From Bhargavaea cecembensis (GTDB lineage Bacteria; Bacillota; Bacilli; Bacillales_A; Planococcaceae), in contig NZ_LQNT01000009.1 in NCBI RefSeq assembly GCF_001619585.1, positions 1 through 64,000 on the forward strand: 64,000 nucleotides of DNA, given 5' to 3'. Positions 43,277-52,259 of this stretch are shown piece after piece. Under the pieces are notes generated by a model. That model had not been told where the DNA came from, did no database searches, and saw only the letters and a program-made list of their open reading frames with translations. The position numbers and the translations under genes were made by a program. Positions within the stretch are counted from its first letter, which is position 1. The number at the start of each line of letters is the position of its first letter.

Positions 43277-45158
43277 GGCTGTCTGGCTGGACGGGAAGCA
43301 CTTTCAGGATCTCCTCTTCAGCCTTCAGTTCATGTTCATCAAGCAGCAATTGGATGTCACCTTGGTCCTCGGATGTCCGGATCAGTCGGCCGATGCCCTG
43401 GCGAAGACGCAGAAGCATATATGGCATGTCGATGTCACGGTGCGCATCTTCCGCGAAGCGTCGCTTTGCTTCGAAGAGCGGGTCGTCAGGCGGGTATGGA
43501 AGGTCATGGATGATGACACGTGTGAGCGCCTCACCCGGAATATCGAGCCCTTCCCAAAGATGCCAGGAACAGAGCATCTGTGCCTTGCCCTGCTGGAAGT
43601 CCCTGACCATCGCGGACAGCGCACGATCTCCTTCAAACAGGAAGCGCGGATCTTGGCCCGCTGCTTTCCGGAAAGCATCCATGGAAGCCTTCGACCGGAA
43701 GAGGATGAGCGACTGCTGTCCGTCTTCAGTGAGCCGGAGTACTTCGGCCGCTTTGTCTGCAGCACGCTTCACCCTGATCTTCATCACTTCTTCGTAGTCA
43801 AACGGCGACTCGACGGAGAAGGACTTGAAATCACGAATTCCGAGGGAACCGGCGAGGAACGAGAAGTCTCCGTCCACAGACATTGTGGCGGATGAGAAGA
43901 TGACCGGCATCTTCTTCGAGAAAAGCAGTTCCTCCAGCATATCGGTCACAAGACGCGGCATGATGACAAGCGTCTCATCGCCGTTCTCATCTTCCAGCCA
44001 GTCCACCGCTTCACCGTTTTCGGCAAAGAGTTTCATTGAGTGGATATATTGCTCAAGGTATTCCTCAGCAATCTTCAAGTCGTATTCCGGAATCACATAA
44101 AGGTCAGCATCGAAAACAAGTTCTTCAAGAATATCGACGGCGAGCTTCACAACAGCGGATGAATGGTCACCGATTGCCTTTGAGCGGACGATGGCACGGC
44201 GATCGCCCTCCCCTTCGGCGGACTCATGAAGCAGGCGGAACAGTTCCGCGTGATGGTCGATCAGCGCCTCCATGAGTACAAGCGTCTTTTCGCGGACTCC
44301 GTCGACCATGATGCGGGACAGCACCGTGTCGATCGTGCGCTCCTGTACGCGGTACGTAAATGCCTTCTGCGCAGCATACTCCAGCAGGTGGCCTTCGTCG
44401 AATACCACGACCGAGGATTCCGGCAGGAGCGGAAGCTGTCCCTGCCGGCTGCGCGATTCTTTTGTCCAGAGATGTTCCATATAAAAGTCCTGCGAGCAGA
44501 TGATCAGATCGGTCGACGACCTGTAGTGGTTCCGGTGCAGCGTCTGGCCGCAGCGGTTCCGCAGTTCACATGATCCGCACTGATAAATCGGATGGTAGTT
44601 GACCGAATTCCAATCCTCGTCGGACAGATCCGGATAATCGGATCGGGCACCGTAAGGGTCCAGTCGCATCATTGAACCGTGGCCGCGTACAAAGTCCGGC
44701 AGGCCGGCGTCGATCACGTCAGCGACATCAGTCACGCCTTTTGATTCATCAAGCCGCTTCAGGCACAGATACTGTTCGCGCGACTTGGCAAGCCGGACGT
44801 CAACAGTCAGGCCGAGCGCCCGCTCGAGCTTGCCGATATCCCCGGTTTCCTTGACCAGCTGGTCGATGAGTGTCTCGTCGGCACATGCGATGATCGCGGG
44901 CTTCCCGGTATACCGTGCATATGCGACCGCCGGCAGAAGGTAAGCGATCGTCTTGCCGGTGCCGACCCCCGCTTCCGCGAACAAAACCGATTTGTCTTTG
45001 AGTGCCTGGCCGATCTGAAACGCCATGAACACCTGCTCATCGCGGAGGTCAAACCCCTTCTCGGTCAGCTCATCGTACAGCACATCGCCGATCCAGTCGT
45101 CGAGTGACTCAAAAAACGACCGCTCCCGGTCCAATGCAAACGGAATCGCCTGTTTCAA
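43263..45158 (-). CDS. ypvA: DinG-family ATP-dependent helicase YpvA
   Basis: The protein of 631 residues has Walker A AEAGVGTGKTIAYL, a DEGH box (VVFDEGHLLEYAA) and iron-sulphur-cluster cysteines including YQCGSCELRNRC, as in XPD/DinG helicases. Motif VI QGIGRLIR is near the C-terminus. It should unwind DNA 5' to 3'. The start is TTG 45158 with AGGGGG seven bases upstream; the frame extends to 45293 but the first 45 codons have no such site. A second relative, dinG, lies at the right edge. Confidence 0.9.
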   Translation of the reverse strand: MKQAIPFALDRERSFFESLDDWIGDVLYDELTEKGFDLRDEQVFMAFQIGQALKDKSVLFAEAGVGTGKTIAYLLPAVAYARYTGKPAIIACADETLIDQLVKETGDIGKLERALGLTVDVRLAKSREQYLCLKRLDESKGVTDVADVIDAGLPDFVRGHGSMMRLDPYGARSDYPDLSDEDWNSVNYHPIYQCGSCELRNRCGQTLHRNHYRSSTDLIICSQDFYMEHLWTKESRSRQGQLPLLPESSVVVFDEGHLLEYAAQKAFTYRVQERTIDTVLSRIMVDGVREKTLVLMEALIDHHAELFRLLHESAEGEGDRRAIVRSKAIGDHSSAVVKLAVDILEELVFDADLYVIPEYDLKIAEEYLEQYIHSMKLFAENGEAVDWLEDENGDETLVIMPRLVTDMLEELLFSKKMPVIFSSATMSVDGDFSFLAGSLGIRDFKSFSVESPFDYEEVMKIRVKRAADKAAEVLRLTEDGQQSLILFRSKASMDAFRKAAGQDPRFLFEGDRALSAMVRDFQQGKAQMLCSWHLWEGLDIPGEALTRVIIHDLPYPPDDPLFEAKRRFAEDAHRDIDMPYMLLRLRQGIGRLIRTSEDQGDIQLLLDEHELKAEEEILKVLPVQPDSLPSA

Positions 45159-45248
45159 TCGAAAGCCCCCTGTAAACGTAATGAAAGCATTTTTCCAATC
45201 TGGCGGAAAAATGCACGATTTTATTAGTATAGCACGCCATGAAAAAAG

Positions 45249-45278
45249 TGGGAAGCATTTAAGTCTATGCTTCCCACC
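45249..45278 (-). terminator. Terminator of the sigma factor operon
   Basis: An 11-bp stem GTGGGAAGCAT/ATGCTTCCCAC followed by TTTTTTC on the minus strand, after the DUF4179 gene. Confidence 0.88.
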
Positions 45279-45289
45279 AGTTGTCCGTT

Positions 45290-46594
45290 TCATTCAAGAC
45301 GGATGGTCACATCACCTTCGATGTAATTCGGATAGGCGAAGAACTCGACGGTGATCGGATTCACGTAATCTCCGTTTGTGAATCTCAGGTCATTATAACT
45401 GTAATGATCAATTTGCCAGTAACCGCCCGAAGAAAGGTCGATTCTTTTTCCGTTCGCATCAGTCGCATTGCCGAGATACCCATAGCCGAAATCAGGCCCT
45501 GTTTTCAGCTTTGTTTCAATTACAGTCGCAGACAGCTCTGTCACTTCAAGTTTTCCATCAGACGGTGTCTCCAGAACTTCACCGGTGAGTGTATCCACGA
45601 CGAGCCGTTCTGTTTTGTCGATGGCCTGCATGCGGTTCATCCGTAAACTCATCAGGTCCGGCTGTTCGAAATAGTTGCTCTGAAGGAAATAGACATCCGT
45701 TCCGTCCTCATCCTGAGTCGCAGTCATCCCGTTGATAATCCGGCTCCACACTTCCCCGTTGCCGTCTTCGATCCGGAGATCCTCGTATTGCAGGATGTCC
45801 ATCTGATTGTCCGGATCTTCCTTGATTCTGATGGCAACTTTCAGCGGATGGACTGTGATGGATTCGATGGTGAGTTTTTGACCGTCAACGGACACGGTCC
45901 GGTTCAGCTCATATACCTTTCCTTCGGCAATCGGATTTTGAACGGTGAATGGGAGACTGAATAGATGCTCCTCTGCATCACGGATGGTGAGCTTCAATTC
46001 GAAATCACGAATATCCGTCTGCAATGGTTCAGCAAAGTTGTAATGAATCAACTGCTCATTGCTCATGCTTCCGTCTTCGGACGGGTAATTAAAACTGATG
46101 CCTTGAGGTTCGAGCAGCTCGCTTCCCGAAAAAAGATCAATCTTCTCAATGTCCGGATCTCTCATCCCAGTCGTGGAATCCACTGTGTAAGAAATGACCA
46201 TCCCAGACTGATCGACGATGACGCCATTCAGTGTGACCGTGACCGTTCCGTCCGAGTCGGTCGAATGGACTTCTTCATAATACTCGTTGTCCATAATGGC
46301 CTTCAGGCCTTTGTCGTCTTGAATCAAATCCACGATCAGTGACATCCCCGGGAGACTGGAGACCGCATGTGCAAATGCAGGCGAAACCCGTATGGTCATG
46401 ACGAACGCCAGCAACAGGACTGCAACCGCCGCTGCCGGCCAGATCAATCGGCGGGCCGGTCTCTTCCGGTTGCGTTCCTGCTCCGCTTGCCGCACACCGG
46501 CCCGGATTGCCGTCGACAGTGCTTCTTCGGGAATTGGAATGTTATCTAGCCGTTCCTTCATGCTCTCCAGCCGTTGCTCTTCACGCTCAGTCAT
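45290..46594 (-). CDS. DUF4179 membrane protein, probable anti-sigma factor
   Basis: The 434-residue protein has a cytosolic helix-rich N-terminus (about 1-48), one membrane segment (about 50-68) and a large extracellular part with DUF4179 features (about 85-200) and a second beta-rich region. Genes of this shape next to ECF sigma factors usually hold the sigma factor at the membrane. The ATG at 46594 has AGGAGG eight bases upstream and overlaps the sigma gene by eight bases. The signal sensed is unknown. Confidence 0.85.
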   Translation of the reverse strand: MTEREEQRLESMKERLDNIPIPEEALSTAIRAGVRQAEQERNRKRPARRLIWPAAAVAVLLLAFVMTIRVSPAFAHAVSSLPGMSLIVDLIQDDKGLKAIMDNEYYEEVHSTDSDGTVTVTLNGVIVDQSGMVISYTVDSTTGMRDPDIEKIDLFSGSELLEPQGISFNYPSEDGSMSNEQLIHYNFAEPLQTDIRDFELKLTIRDAEEHLFSLPFTVQNPIAEGKVYELNRTVSVDGQKLTIESITVHPLKVAIRIKEDPDNQMDILQYEDLRIEDGNGEVWSRIINGMTATQDEDGTDVYFLQSNYFEQPDLMSLRMNRMQAIDKTERLVVDTLTGEVLETPSDGKLEVTELSATVIETKLKTGPDFGYGYLGNATDANGKRIDLSSGGYWQIDHYSYNDLRFTNGDYVNPITVEFFAYPNYIEGDVTIRLE

Positions 46595-47105
46595 TTGCAC
46601 GCCCTCCTTTCCCGTTCATAAAATCCCGCAGAGCCCGCAAGGACTTATGAAGCCGTGACTTAACGGTACCCTCCGGAACCTGTTCGATCTCCGCAATTTC
46701 TTTGATTTTCATATCTTCGAAATATTTCAGATGGATCAGGCGGCGTGACGGGCCCGGCAGCGCAAGAAGTGCTTCCTCAAGCACGAGTAAATCATCGCCC
46801 GCTTTCGAGATGCTTTCCGGCATCCGGTCGGTCACCGGCTCTCGCCTCGCCTTTTTCAACTCATCCTGACAGTAATTGATCATGATCCGCGTCAGCCATG
46901 TTCTTGCATAAGCCGGTTCCTTTAGCCTGCGGATGTTTTTGAACGCCCTTGCCGTCACTTCCTGCACTGCCTCAACCGCGGCATGCTCACTCTTTAGGAA
47001 GGCATACGCCGTGCGGTAAAGCGGCGCCTTATGCAGCTCCATCAGCCTGACGAACGCCTCGGCATCTCCCCTTATTGCACGCTCGGCCAGCTCTCGTTCT
47101 TCCAT
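46587..47105 (-). CDS. ECF-type RNA polymerase sigma factor
   Basis: The 172-residue protein has region 2 (about 10-80, RTAYAFLKSEHAAVEAVQEVTARAF) and region 4 (about 110-160, LPGPSRRLIHLKYFEDMKIKEIAEIEQVPEGTVKSRLHKSLRAL). It should direct a small regulon together with the DUF4179 partner. A promoter-like sequence matching ECF spacing precedes it, consistent with autoregulation. Confidence 0.95.
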   Translation of the reverse strand: MEERELAERAIRGDAEAFVRLMELHKAPLYRTAYAFLKSEHAAVEAVQEVTARAFKNIRRLKEPAYARTWLTRIMINYCQDELKKARREPVTDRMPESISKAGDDLLVLEEALLALPGPSRRLIHLKYFEDMKIKEIAEIEQVPEGTVKSRLHKSLRALRDFMNGKGGRAND

Positions 47106-47136
47106 GCCCTTCCCCCGCTTCCGGTGTCTCTGTACT

Positions 47137-47167
47137 TATTAGACAGCCGGAACGGAGAAAAGTTCAA
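47137..47167 (-). promoter_or_regulatory. Candidate ECF promoter upstream of its sigma gene
   Basis: On the minus strand TGAACT, a 16-nt spacer and GTCTAA match the geometry of Bacillus ECF promoters (TGAAAC-N16-CGTC type). The site lies about 40 bp before the sigma gene. Confidence 0.6.
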
Positions 47168-47344
47168 GGGGATTTGATGAAATTTGATTTTATTTTTGAG
47201 GAAAGTGTGGTGCGGCGAGATTTGCTTCTAGTGGGCTAGTTGCAAAATCTGATTTTGATAAGCATTTGGATGGCGAATTTGAAAAATGGGGATTTGCGCG
47301 GCACAGAATCTTTCGGGTGTAATGGATTGACTGGAGGTGCTGCG

Positions 47345-48310
47345 ATGAGGAGATTTCCGTTGGAACTTTACGGAATCAGGAGGATGTTAAGAAGGATGGA
47401 CGAGCGTTCGGCAGATTACCTTGAGATAGGAGAGCAAGAACGTGCAATGACGTTCGGATGGCTGGGAGAACGCAGGGTTGATCAGTTTGTGGCACGGTCG
47501 GGTATTCATCCGGAGCGGATCATCACCAATTTGACATTACACCAGCCGACTGTGGGTGCTGTACAGCTGGACACAATTATCGTGACCAACTCTAGAGTAT
47601 TGCTTTTGGAAGTGAAAAACATCCACGGAACGCTGGAGCTGGAAAGTGCTCCTGCACGGTTAAAAAGGACGGCTGCGGACGGCGTGATTCAGTATTTTGG
47701 ATGCCCATATACTCAACTCACTAACGCGACTGCTGTATTATCCCGGCGTCTCGATTCTCACCGTATTTCATTACCGGTGGAAGGGGCACTGATCCTTGCC
47801 GCAAAAAACTCTGAACCCAAATTCCCAAAAGGCCACCAAGCTTATTTCCCTAGTGAACTGCCAGGTCTGATTCACCGGGCGAACAATGAATCCAAGCTCG
47901 TTAACAACGAGGATGCCATTGCGATTGCTGCGTATCTTCGCCGTCTGCACTCTCCTTTTAATCCATTTCCGCTGGCGTCATCACGGGAATTGACTGGGTT
48001 GTACCATGGCTCGCTCTGCAGCCTCTGCGACGGACACTTGCGCATCGGTTCAACCAGAAAAACAGATTGCCGGAAATGTGGCGCTTCCCAATGGATGCCG
48101 TACACTGAAAATCTGATTGACTACTTCCTGATTTGGGGCGACACACTCACCAGCCGACAATGTGAGGCTTATCTAGGTGTAAAGGGCACGAAAGCAAAAT
48201 CACTTCTCCGTTCCGGCCCCTTTATTCGGCACTTGTCTTCTCATAGAACGTATTACACTCTTGATTATTCTGCTGTCCGATTAAATTCGAATGGAAAGTT
48301 AATGTTGTGA
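47345..48310 (+). CDS. NERD-domain protein with C-terminal zinc ribbon
   Basis: The protein of 321 residues has a NERD domain (about 35-155): WLGERRVDQFV, QLDTIIVTNSRVLLLEVKN with the D-(E-x-K) core. A zinc ribbon follows with CSLCDGHLRIG...CRKCG. It may be a nuclease-related DNA-binding protein; no helicase part is fused. ATG 47345 has GGAGGTG six bases upstream; the frame from 47240 has no such site. It ends 20 bp before the second repeat array. Confidence 0.82.
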   Translation: MRRFPLELYGIRRMLRRMDERSADYLEIGEQERAMTFGWLGERRVDQFVARSGIHPERIITNLTLHQPTVGAVQLDTIIVTNSRVLLLEVKNIHGTLELESAPARLKRTAADGVIQYFGCPYTQLTNATAVLSRRLDSHRISLPVEGALILAAKNSEPKFPKGHQAYFPSELPGLIHRANNESKLVNNEDAIAIAAYLRRLHSPFNPFPLASSRELTGLYHGSLCSLCDGHLRIGSTRKTDCRKCGASQWMPYTENLIDYFLIWGDTLTSRQCEAYLGVKGTKAKSLLRSGPFIRHLSSHRTYYTLDYSAVRLNSNGKLML

Positions 48311-48329
48311 TCAATTGGAAATGCCTGTC

Positions 48330-48790
48330 CGCGTCTGCAACTTGTGATTTCGCGACCACAACTCGCGTTTTTGCGTCGGCACCGTGGTTTGCGACGGCAA
48401 CTCCTGTTTTCGCGACGACAATTTGTGATTTCGCGTCCGCAACTCGCGTTTTCGCGTCGGCACCGTGATTCGCGACGGCAACTCCTGTTTTCGCGACAGC
48501 AACCTCTGATTTTGCGTCCGCAACTCGCGTTTTTGCGTCGGCACCGTGGTTTGCGACGGCAACTCCTGTTTTCGCGACGACAACTTGTGATTTCGCGTCC
48601 GCAACTTGCGTTTTTGCGCCGGCACCATGATTCGCGACCGTATTTCCTGTTTTCGCGTCGACAACTTGTGATTTCGCGTCCGCACCGTAGTTCGTGACGG
48701 CAACTCTTGTTTTCGCGACGGCAACTCCTGTTTTCACGACGACAACCTCTGAATTCGCGACCGCACCACTCATTTTCGCCCCGGCACCAA
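48330..48790 (-). repeat. 81-bp higher-order tandem array B
   Basis: GCGACGGCA-like units recur at 48391, 48472, 48553, 48634 and 48715, exactly 81 bp apart, and each 81 bp contains four units (21, 18, 21, 21 bp). Read on the minus strand the units have the same higher-order order as array A on the plus strand, including the short six-codon unit. An additional 21-bp copy is at 48694. All frames are largely open without a ribosome binding site. It lies between the convergent NERD gene and the ypsC terminator. Confidence 0.92.
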
Positions 48791-48795
48791 AACAA

Positions 48796-48820
48796 AAAAA
48801 CCGGGCATCAGCCCGGTTTC
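48796..48820 (-). terminator. Terminator of ypsC
   Basis: AAACCGGGC pairs with GCCCGGTTT; seven T residues follow on the minus strand. Confidence 0.9.
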
Positions 48821-48830
48821 CCCACTCCGA

Positions 48831-49964
48831 TCAGTCTCTTTTCTTTTGTCCCCAGAATTGGTAATAGTCAGTGCGGATGAATCCGTTGAAGAGCTTGCGT
48901 TTCTTCGTCGCCTGGCGTCCGAAGAGTTCTTCGAAGTTTTCCATCGACGAAAGCATGTAGACGGACCAGGTCGGATACTGTTTCATCACCTTGCCGAGTC
49001 CGCGGATGACTTGTTCGACTTCCTCGACTTCGCCGATCCGCTCGCCGTATGGCGGGTTGGAGGCCATGACTCCGTTTTCTTTGTCGGTGGTGAAGTCGGC
49101 GGCCTGCATCTGCTTGAAGCGAATCATGTCCGCAAAGCCGGCTTCCGCGGAGTTGGCTTCAGCGATTTTAATCATCCGGTGATCGATGTCGGTGCCGGAG
49201 ATGTCCAGTTCGATGTCGTAGTCGGCTACCGTGTCCGCATGGGCGCGGACGTCTTCCCAAACGGAAGTGTTCATCCATGGCCATTGTTCGCTAACGAACT
49301 CACGGTTATAGCCGGGAGCAAGGTTCTGGCCGATCATGGCCGCTTCAATCGCAAGTGTGCCGGATCCGCAGAACGGATCGTGGAACGGGCGGTCCGGGCT
49401 CCAGCGGGTCAGCTGGACAAGTGCCGCGGCGAGTGTTTCCTTCAGCGGCGCATCACCTTGTCCCACACGGTAGCCCCGTTTGTGGAGTCCCGCTCCGCTC
49501 GTGTCGATCGTGAGCGTCGCTACGTCTTTCAGCACGGACACTTCGATTTTGAACAGCGCGCCGGTTTCCGGCAAAATGCCCCGCCGGCCATATGCCCCGT
49601 TCAGCCGTTCGACAATGGCTTTCTTGGTGATGGCCTGGCAGTCGCGGACGCTGCCGAGCTGGGATTTGACGGATTTTCCGCTAACCGGGAACTCCGCGTC
49701 TGCAGGAAGGTAGTCTTCCCACGGGATCGACTTGACGCCTTCGAACAGGTCGTCGAATGTGATCGCCTTGAACTCGCCTGCGACAATCTTGACCCGGTCT
49801 GCGACGCGGAGCCACAGGTTTGCACGCGCAATGGCGGTCTCGTCCCCTTCAAAGTAGATCTTCCCGTTTTCGACGGTCGGCTCGTAGCCGAGTGCACGCA
49901 CTTCATCGGCAACAGGCTTTTCAAGACCCATCGCGGCGGTTGCCACCAATTTGAATGTCGTCAT
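48831..49964 (-). CDS. ypsC: THUMP-domain class I rRNA methyltransferase (YpsC/RlmL-like)
   Basis: The 377-residue protein has an N-terminal THUMP domain (about 40-155) and a UPF0020 methyltransferase domain with DPFCGSGTLAIEAA (SAM site) and ASNPPYGERIG (catalytic NPPY). It resembles the guanine-N2 rRNA methylase RlmL of the large subunit. ATG 49964 has GTGAGGAGT upstream; the frame to 50147 would cross the rnpB terminator. It follows rnpB. Confidence 0.92.
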   Translation of the reverse strand: MTTFKLVATAAMGLEKPVADEVRALGYEPTVENGKIYFEGDETAIARANLWLRVADRVKIVAGEFKAITFDDLFEGVKSIPWEDYLPADAEFPVSGKSVKSQLGSVRDCQAITKKAIVERLNGAYGRRGILPETGALFKIEVSVLKDVATLTIDTSGAGLHKRGYRVGQGDAPLKETLAAALVQLTRWSPDRPFHDPFCGSGTLAIEAAMIGQNLAPGYNREFVSEQWPWMNTSVWEDVRAHADTVADYDIELDISGTDIDHRMIKIAEANSAEAGFADMIRFKQMQAADFTTDKENGVMASNPPYGERIGEVEEVEQVIRGLGKVMKQYPTWSVYMLSSMENFEELFGRQATKKRKLFNGFIRTDYYQFWGQKKRD

Positions 49965-50024
49965 CGTACCACTCCTCACCGCCGGGACGGTACCCGGCGA
50001 GTCTGCTGTATGTATCGTACAAAA

Positions 50025-50055
50025 GAAACGCTCTCCTGTCATGGGAGAGCGTTTC
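50025..50055 (-). terminator. Terminator of rnpB
   Basis: A 13-bp stem GAAACGCTCTCC-/GGAGAGCGTTTC with TTTCTTTTG on the minus strand. Confidence 0.88.
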
Positions 50056-50073
50056 GTTAAATGCAAATATACC

Positions 50074-50472
50074 GTCGCCATTCGATAAGCCATGTTTTGT
50101 TCCTTCGTACTCAGACGGCTTGCGCCTCGTACTCCGGCGGTAATCATCTATCTACAGTCAGCTGCCTGTCCCTTCCTCCGTTCATTTCCTTCGGAAGGAC
50201 GCCCCTACCAAAATTTGGGTTTCTCGCTCGAGGGGTTTACCCGTTCCACCCGCACCGTTTCCGATGCGGCTACGTCACTGTGGCACTTTTCAGGAGATCT
50301 CTGCCATATCCCGAAGGACTTAGGCATTATCCCCGCCGTCAGACCCGGATGGATCTGCCCCGGCTTATGACTTCGCCGGGCACGAACACTACGGTCATCT
50401 CAGAACCGTGCGAGCATGGACTTTCCTCTACAACCCGAAGTTGCAGCGATCACCTGAATGGCGACTTTGGCA
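50074..50472 (-). ncRNA. rnpB: RNase P RNA, type B
   Basis: On the minus strand the conserved blocks run in order: GAGGAAAGTCCATGCTCGCAC, GTAGTGTTCGTGC, AAGTCATAAGCCGGGGCAG, GTGCCACAGTGACG, GGTGGAACG-GGTAAACCCC, GAGCGAGAAACCCAAATTTT and GAACAAAACATGGCTTA. The closing P1 helix pairs about 50456-50465 with 50074-50083. It is the catalytic RNA that matures tRNA 5' ends. The length (about 400) and the layout are those of Bacillus B-type. Confidence 0.98.
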
Positions 50473-50478
50473 ACGATC

Positions 50479-50507
50479 ATCATAACATATACGCGCCCCG
50501 GAATCAA
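50479..50507 (-). promoter_or_regulatory. rnpB promoter inside the gpsB terminator
   Basis: TTGATT (50502-50507), a 17-nt spacer and TATGAT (50479-50484) on the minus strand. The -35 box lies next to an arm of the gpsB terminator hairpin. Confidence 0.7.
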
Positions 50508-50548
50508 CCCGGGGAAGACTACCATCTTCCCCCATTCCGGAGCGCGCT
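50492..50548 (-). terminator. Terminator hairpin after gpsB
   Basis: CGCGCCCCGGAAT and ATTCCGGAGCGCG pair (one mismatch), with an inner GGGGAAGA/TCTTCCCC stem. The T run is weak, and the right arm overlaps the rnpB promoter. Confidence 0.6.
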
Positions 50549-50555
50549 TAAAAAA

Positions 50556-50855
50556 TCAGTCGTTCAGTTTATTTCCGAATACATGGCGTTCGAGGTTCGA
50601 CAAACGCTTCAGGATGTCGAAGTTCGTCGTACCCGTCTGCTGAGGAGCCGGTGCGGATGAACGGCTTTTCAGTTCTTCGATTTCCTCGGCCAGCCGCCTG
50701 TTATCTTCGGTCAGTGCGGCAATCTTCTTGTTGAATGCTTCATAGTCTTGGATGATTTCATCGAGAAAGTGATCGACTTCGTCCGGTTTGTATCCCCGGA
50801 CTCCAGTTTTGAACTCATGTTCGAGGATTTCCTTGGCAGTCAGTTTAGTCTCCAT
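50556..50855 (-). CDS. gpsB: Cell-cycle protein GpsB
   Basis: The 99-residue protein has the DivIVA-type N-terminal domain ([34 protein letters not shown]) that binds membrane and penicillin-binding proteins. A coiled coil (about 38-65) and a C-terminal trimerisation helix (about 78-97, [15 protein letters not shown]) follow. It shuttles PBP1 between division and elongation sites; ponA is encoded in this window. The YpsA gene that is its neighbour in Bacillus subtilis is absent. Confidence 0.96.
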   Translation of the reverse strand: METKLTAKEILEHEFKTGVRGYKPDEVDHFLDEIIQDYEAFNKKIAALTEDNRRLAEEIEELKSRSSAPAPQQTGTTNFDILKRLSNLERHVFGNKLND

Positions 50856-51005
50856 GACTCTCGTCCTTCCGTCTTTGCTAGCTTCCTTAAATTATAGCAT
50901 ATTTTGCCCGCGGTTGTTTAACCTTGTCGGAAAGAATAAGCCTGTCTGTCGTAACCTGCGCTTGCCCGGGAAATAGTCCGGGTACTTCGGAAATTTATTT
51001 CCCCG

Positions 51006-52253
51006 TTATTTCCCCTGTTTTCTGCGGACCCGGGCGAGGCGGGCTGCAAAGCGCTCCTGCCACCGCTCTTTGCGGGTGGGTTTCATCGTTTTCATGTTTT
51101 TCAGGAGCCCTGCGGCCCGGAGGCAGTTCATCTCCGCTTCGGGCAATTTTCCTAGGCGGTGTTCTTGGAGCTTTGCCAGCTCCTCGAGTGCCTGGAGGGT
51201 CTTCTGCTCATCCAGGCCGCCTTTGTATGCCTGAAGAAAAGCGGACTCCGCATCTTCGTAGCGGCGCTCTTTTTTTAGGAGGAACCCGAGATAGTAATAC
51301 GCTTCATCGGTTTCGTCGAAAAAGACGCTGGTCACTTCTTCGAGCACCTCGCGGCTTTTCTCGTATGCTTTCAGATCACCGAACCATTTGCCGATGTTCG
51401 TGTGCGGAAGCGGGGTATCTTCTTCGTTCTCTTTCATGAGCAGGCCCGTCAGCCTTGTAAACAGCGTGACAAGCGACAGCAAATCCCACTCATTATGACG
51501 AAGGACGCGGAGGAGCAGGTCCGGGTTCCCGCTCCGTACCGAGTCAGTATAGATGATCGGCGCAAGGAACCCCGGGATATCGTCTTCCCTGTGGAAGCCG
51601 AGCACTTCCTCCTCGACTGACTTCAGAGAGAAACTGTCCAGGCCGCCCTTCCAGATTCGGCGGGTGCCCTGGAGCAGATCAATATGGACGGGATCGGGAA
51701 GTTTCGGCAGGTGTTCGCGGTTCATTGTCCACCGTGTTTGGAGTTGCGGCCAGTCAAAGCTCTTGCCGTTGTAGGTGACGAGTGTCCGGCCCGGCTTCCA
51801 GAGTCCCGTTTCAAAGAGAAACGCCATCTCGTGTGCGGGGTCGGCCATCACATATTGGTCCAGGGTAAAGTCCTCCCCGTCCGTCGACAGCAGGCCCGCC
51901 ATGAAAATGAGGGAACCGGTGCCCTTCAGGCCGGTCGTCTCCGTATCGAAAAACAGCAGTTTCTTCTCGTCCCCTTCGGCAAACGGATGGATTCCGTCCG
52001 AGCCGGACCATACCGACGCTGCTTCCCCAAGCATGCCGAGCGCAAGGCCGCCGTGCACAGTGTCCGGCGGGTAGTCCGTCCGCTTCAGGAATACCGTGCC
52101 GAACTGATTGTCAATGCGCGTAAGCCCGGCCGCTTCCCAGCGCTCTGTATATTCAGGAGCGGGCGGCTTCTTGTAGGCTGTTTCTTTCTTTTTTTCGGCA
52201 GGGGCCTTCTTCAGCATCTTCTTCATCTGCATCAGACGATTTTCATAGGACAT
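51006..52253 (-). CDS. mrfB: MrfB exonuclease (YprB)
   Basis: The 415-residue protein has a DnaQ-like exonuclease domain (about 100-290) with LLFFDTETTGLKGTGS and later DLLSL catalytic residues, then TPR-like helices (about 295-400). In Bacillus subtilis MrfB is a metal-dependent exonuclease that works with helicase MrfA to remove mitomycin C adducts. It begins six bases after mrfA, so they form one transcript. Confidence 0.93.
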   Translation of the reverse strand: MSYENRLMQMKKMLKKAPAEKKKETAYKKPPAPEYTERWEAAGLTRIDNQFGTVFLKRTDYPPDTVHGGLALGMLGEAASVWSGSDGIHPFAEGDEKKLLFFDTETTGLKGTGSLIFMAGLLSTDGEDFTLDQYVMADPAHEMAFLFETGLWKPGRTLVTYNGKSFDWPQLQTRWTMNREHLPKLPDPVHIDLLQGTRRIWKGGLDSFSLKSVEEEVLGFHREDDIPGFLAPIIYTDSVRSGNPDLLLRVLRHNEWDLLSLVTLFTRLTGLLMKENEEDTPLPHTNIGKWFGDLKAYEKSREVLEEVTSVFFDETDEAYYYLGFLLKKERRYEDAESAFLQAYKGGLDEQKTLQALEELAKLQEHRLGKLPEAEMNCLRAAGLLKNMKTMKPTRKERWQERFAARLARVRRKQGK

Positions 52254-52259
52254 GGCGGC

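Noticed and set aside
48222-48773. Frame through array B with peptide repeats such as VANHGADAK
   Set aside because: No ribosome binding site, several frames on both strands are also open and it continues antisense into the NERD gene. Coding is not supported, though the multiple-of-three unit length is noted.
42917-48790. Arrays A and B as CRISPR arrays
   Set aside because: Units are contiguous 18-22-bp variants with no unique spacers of constant length and no cas genes nearby.
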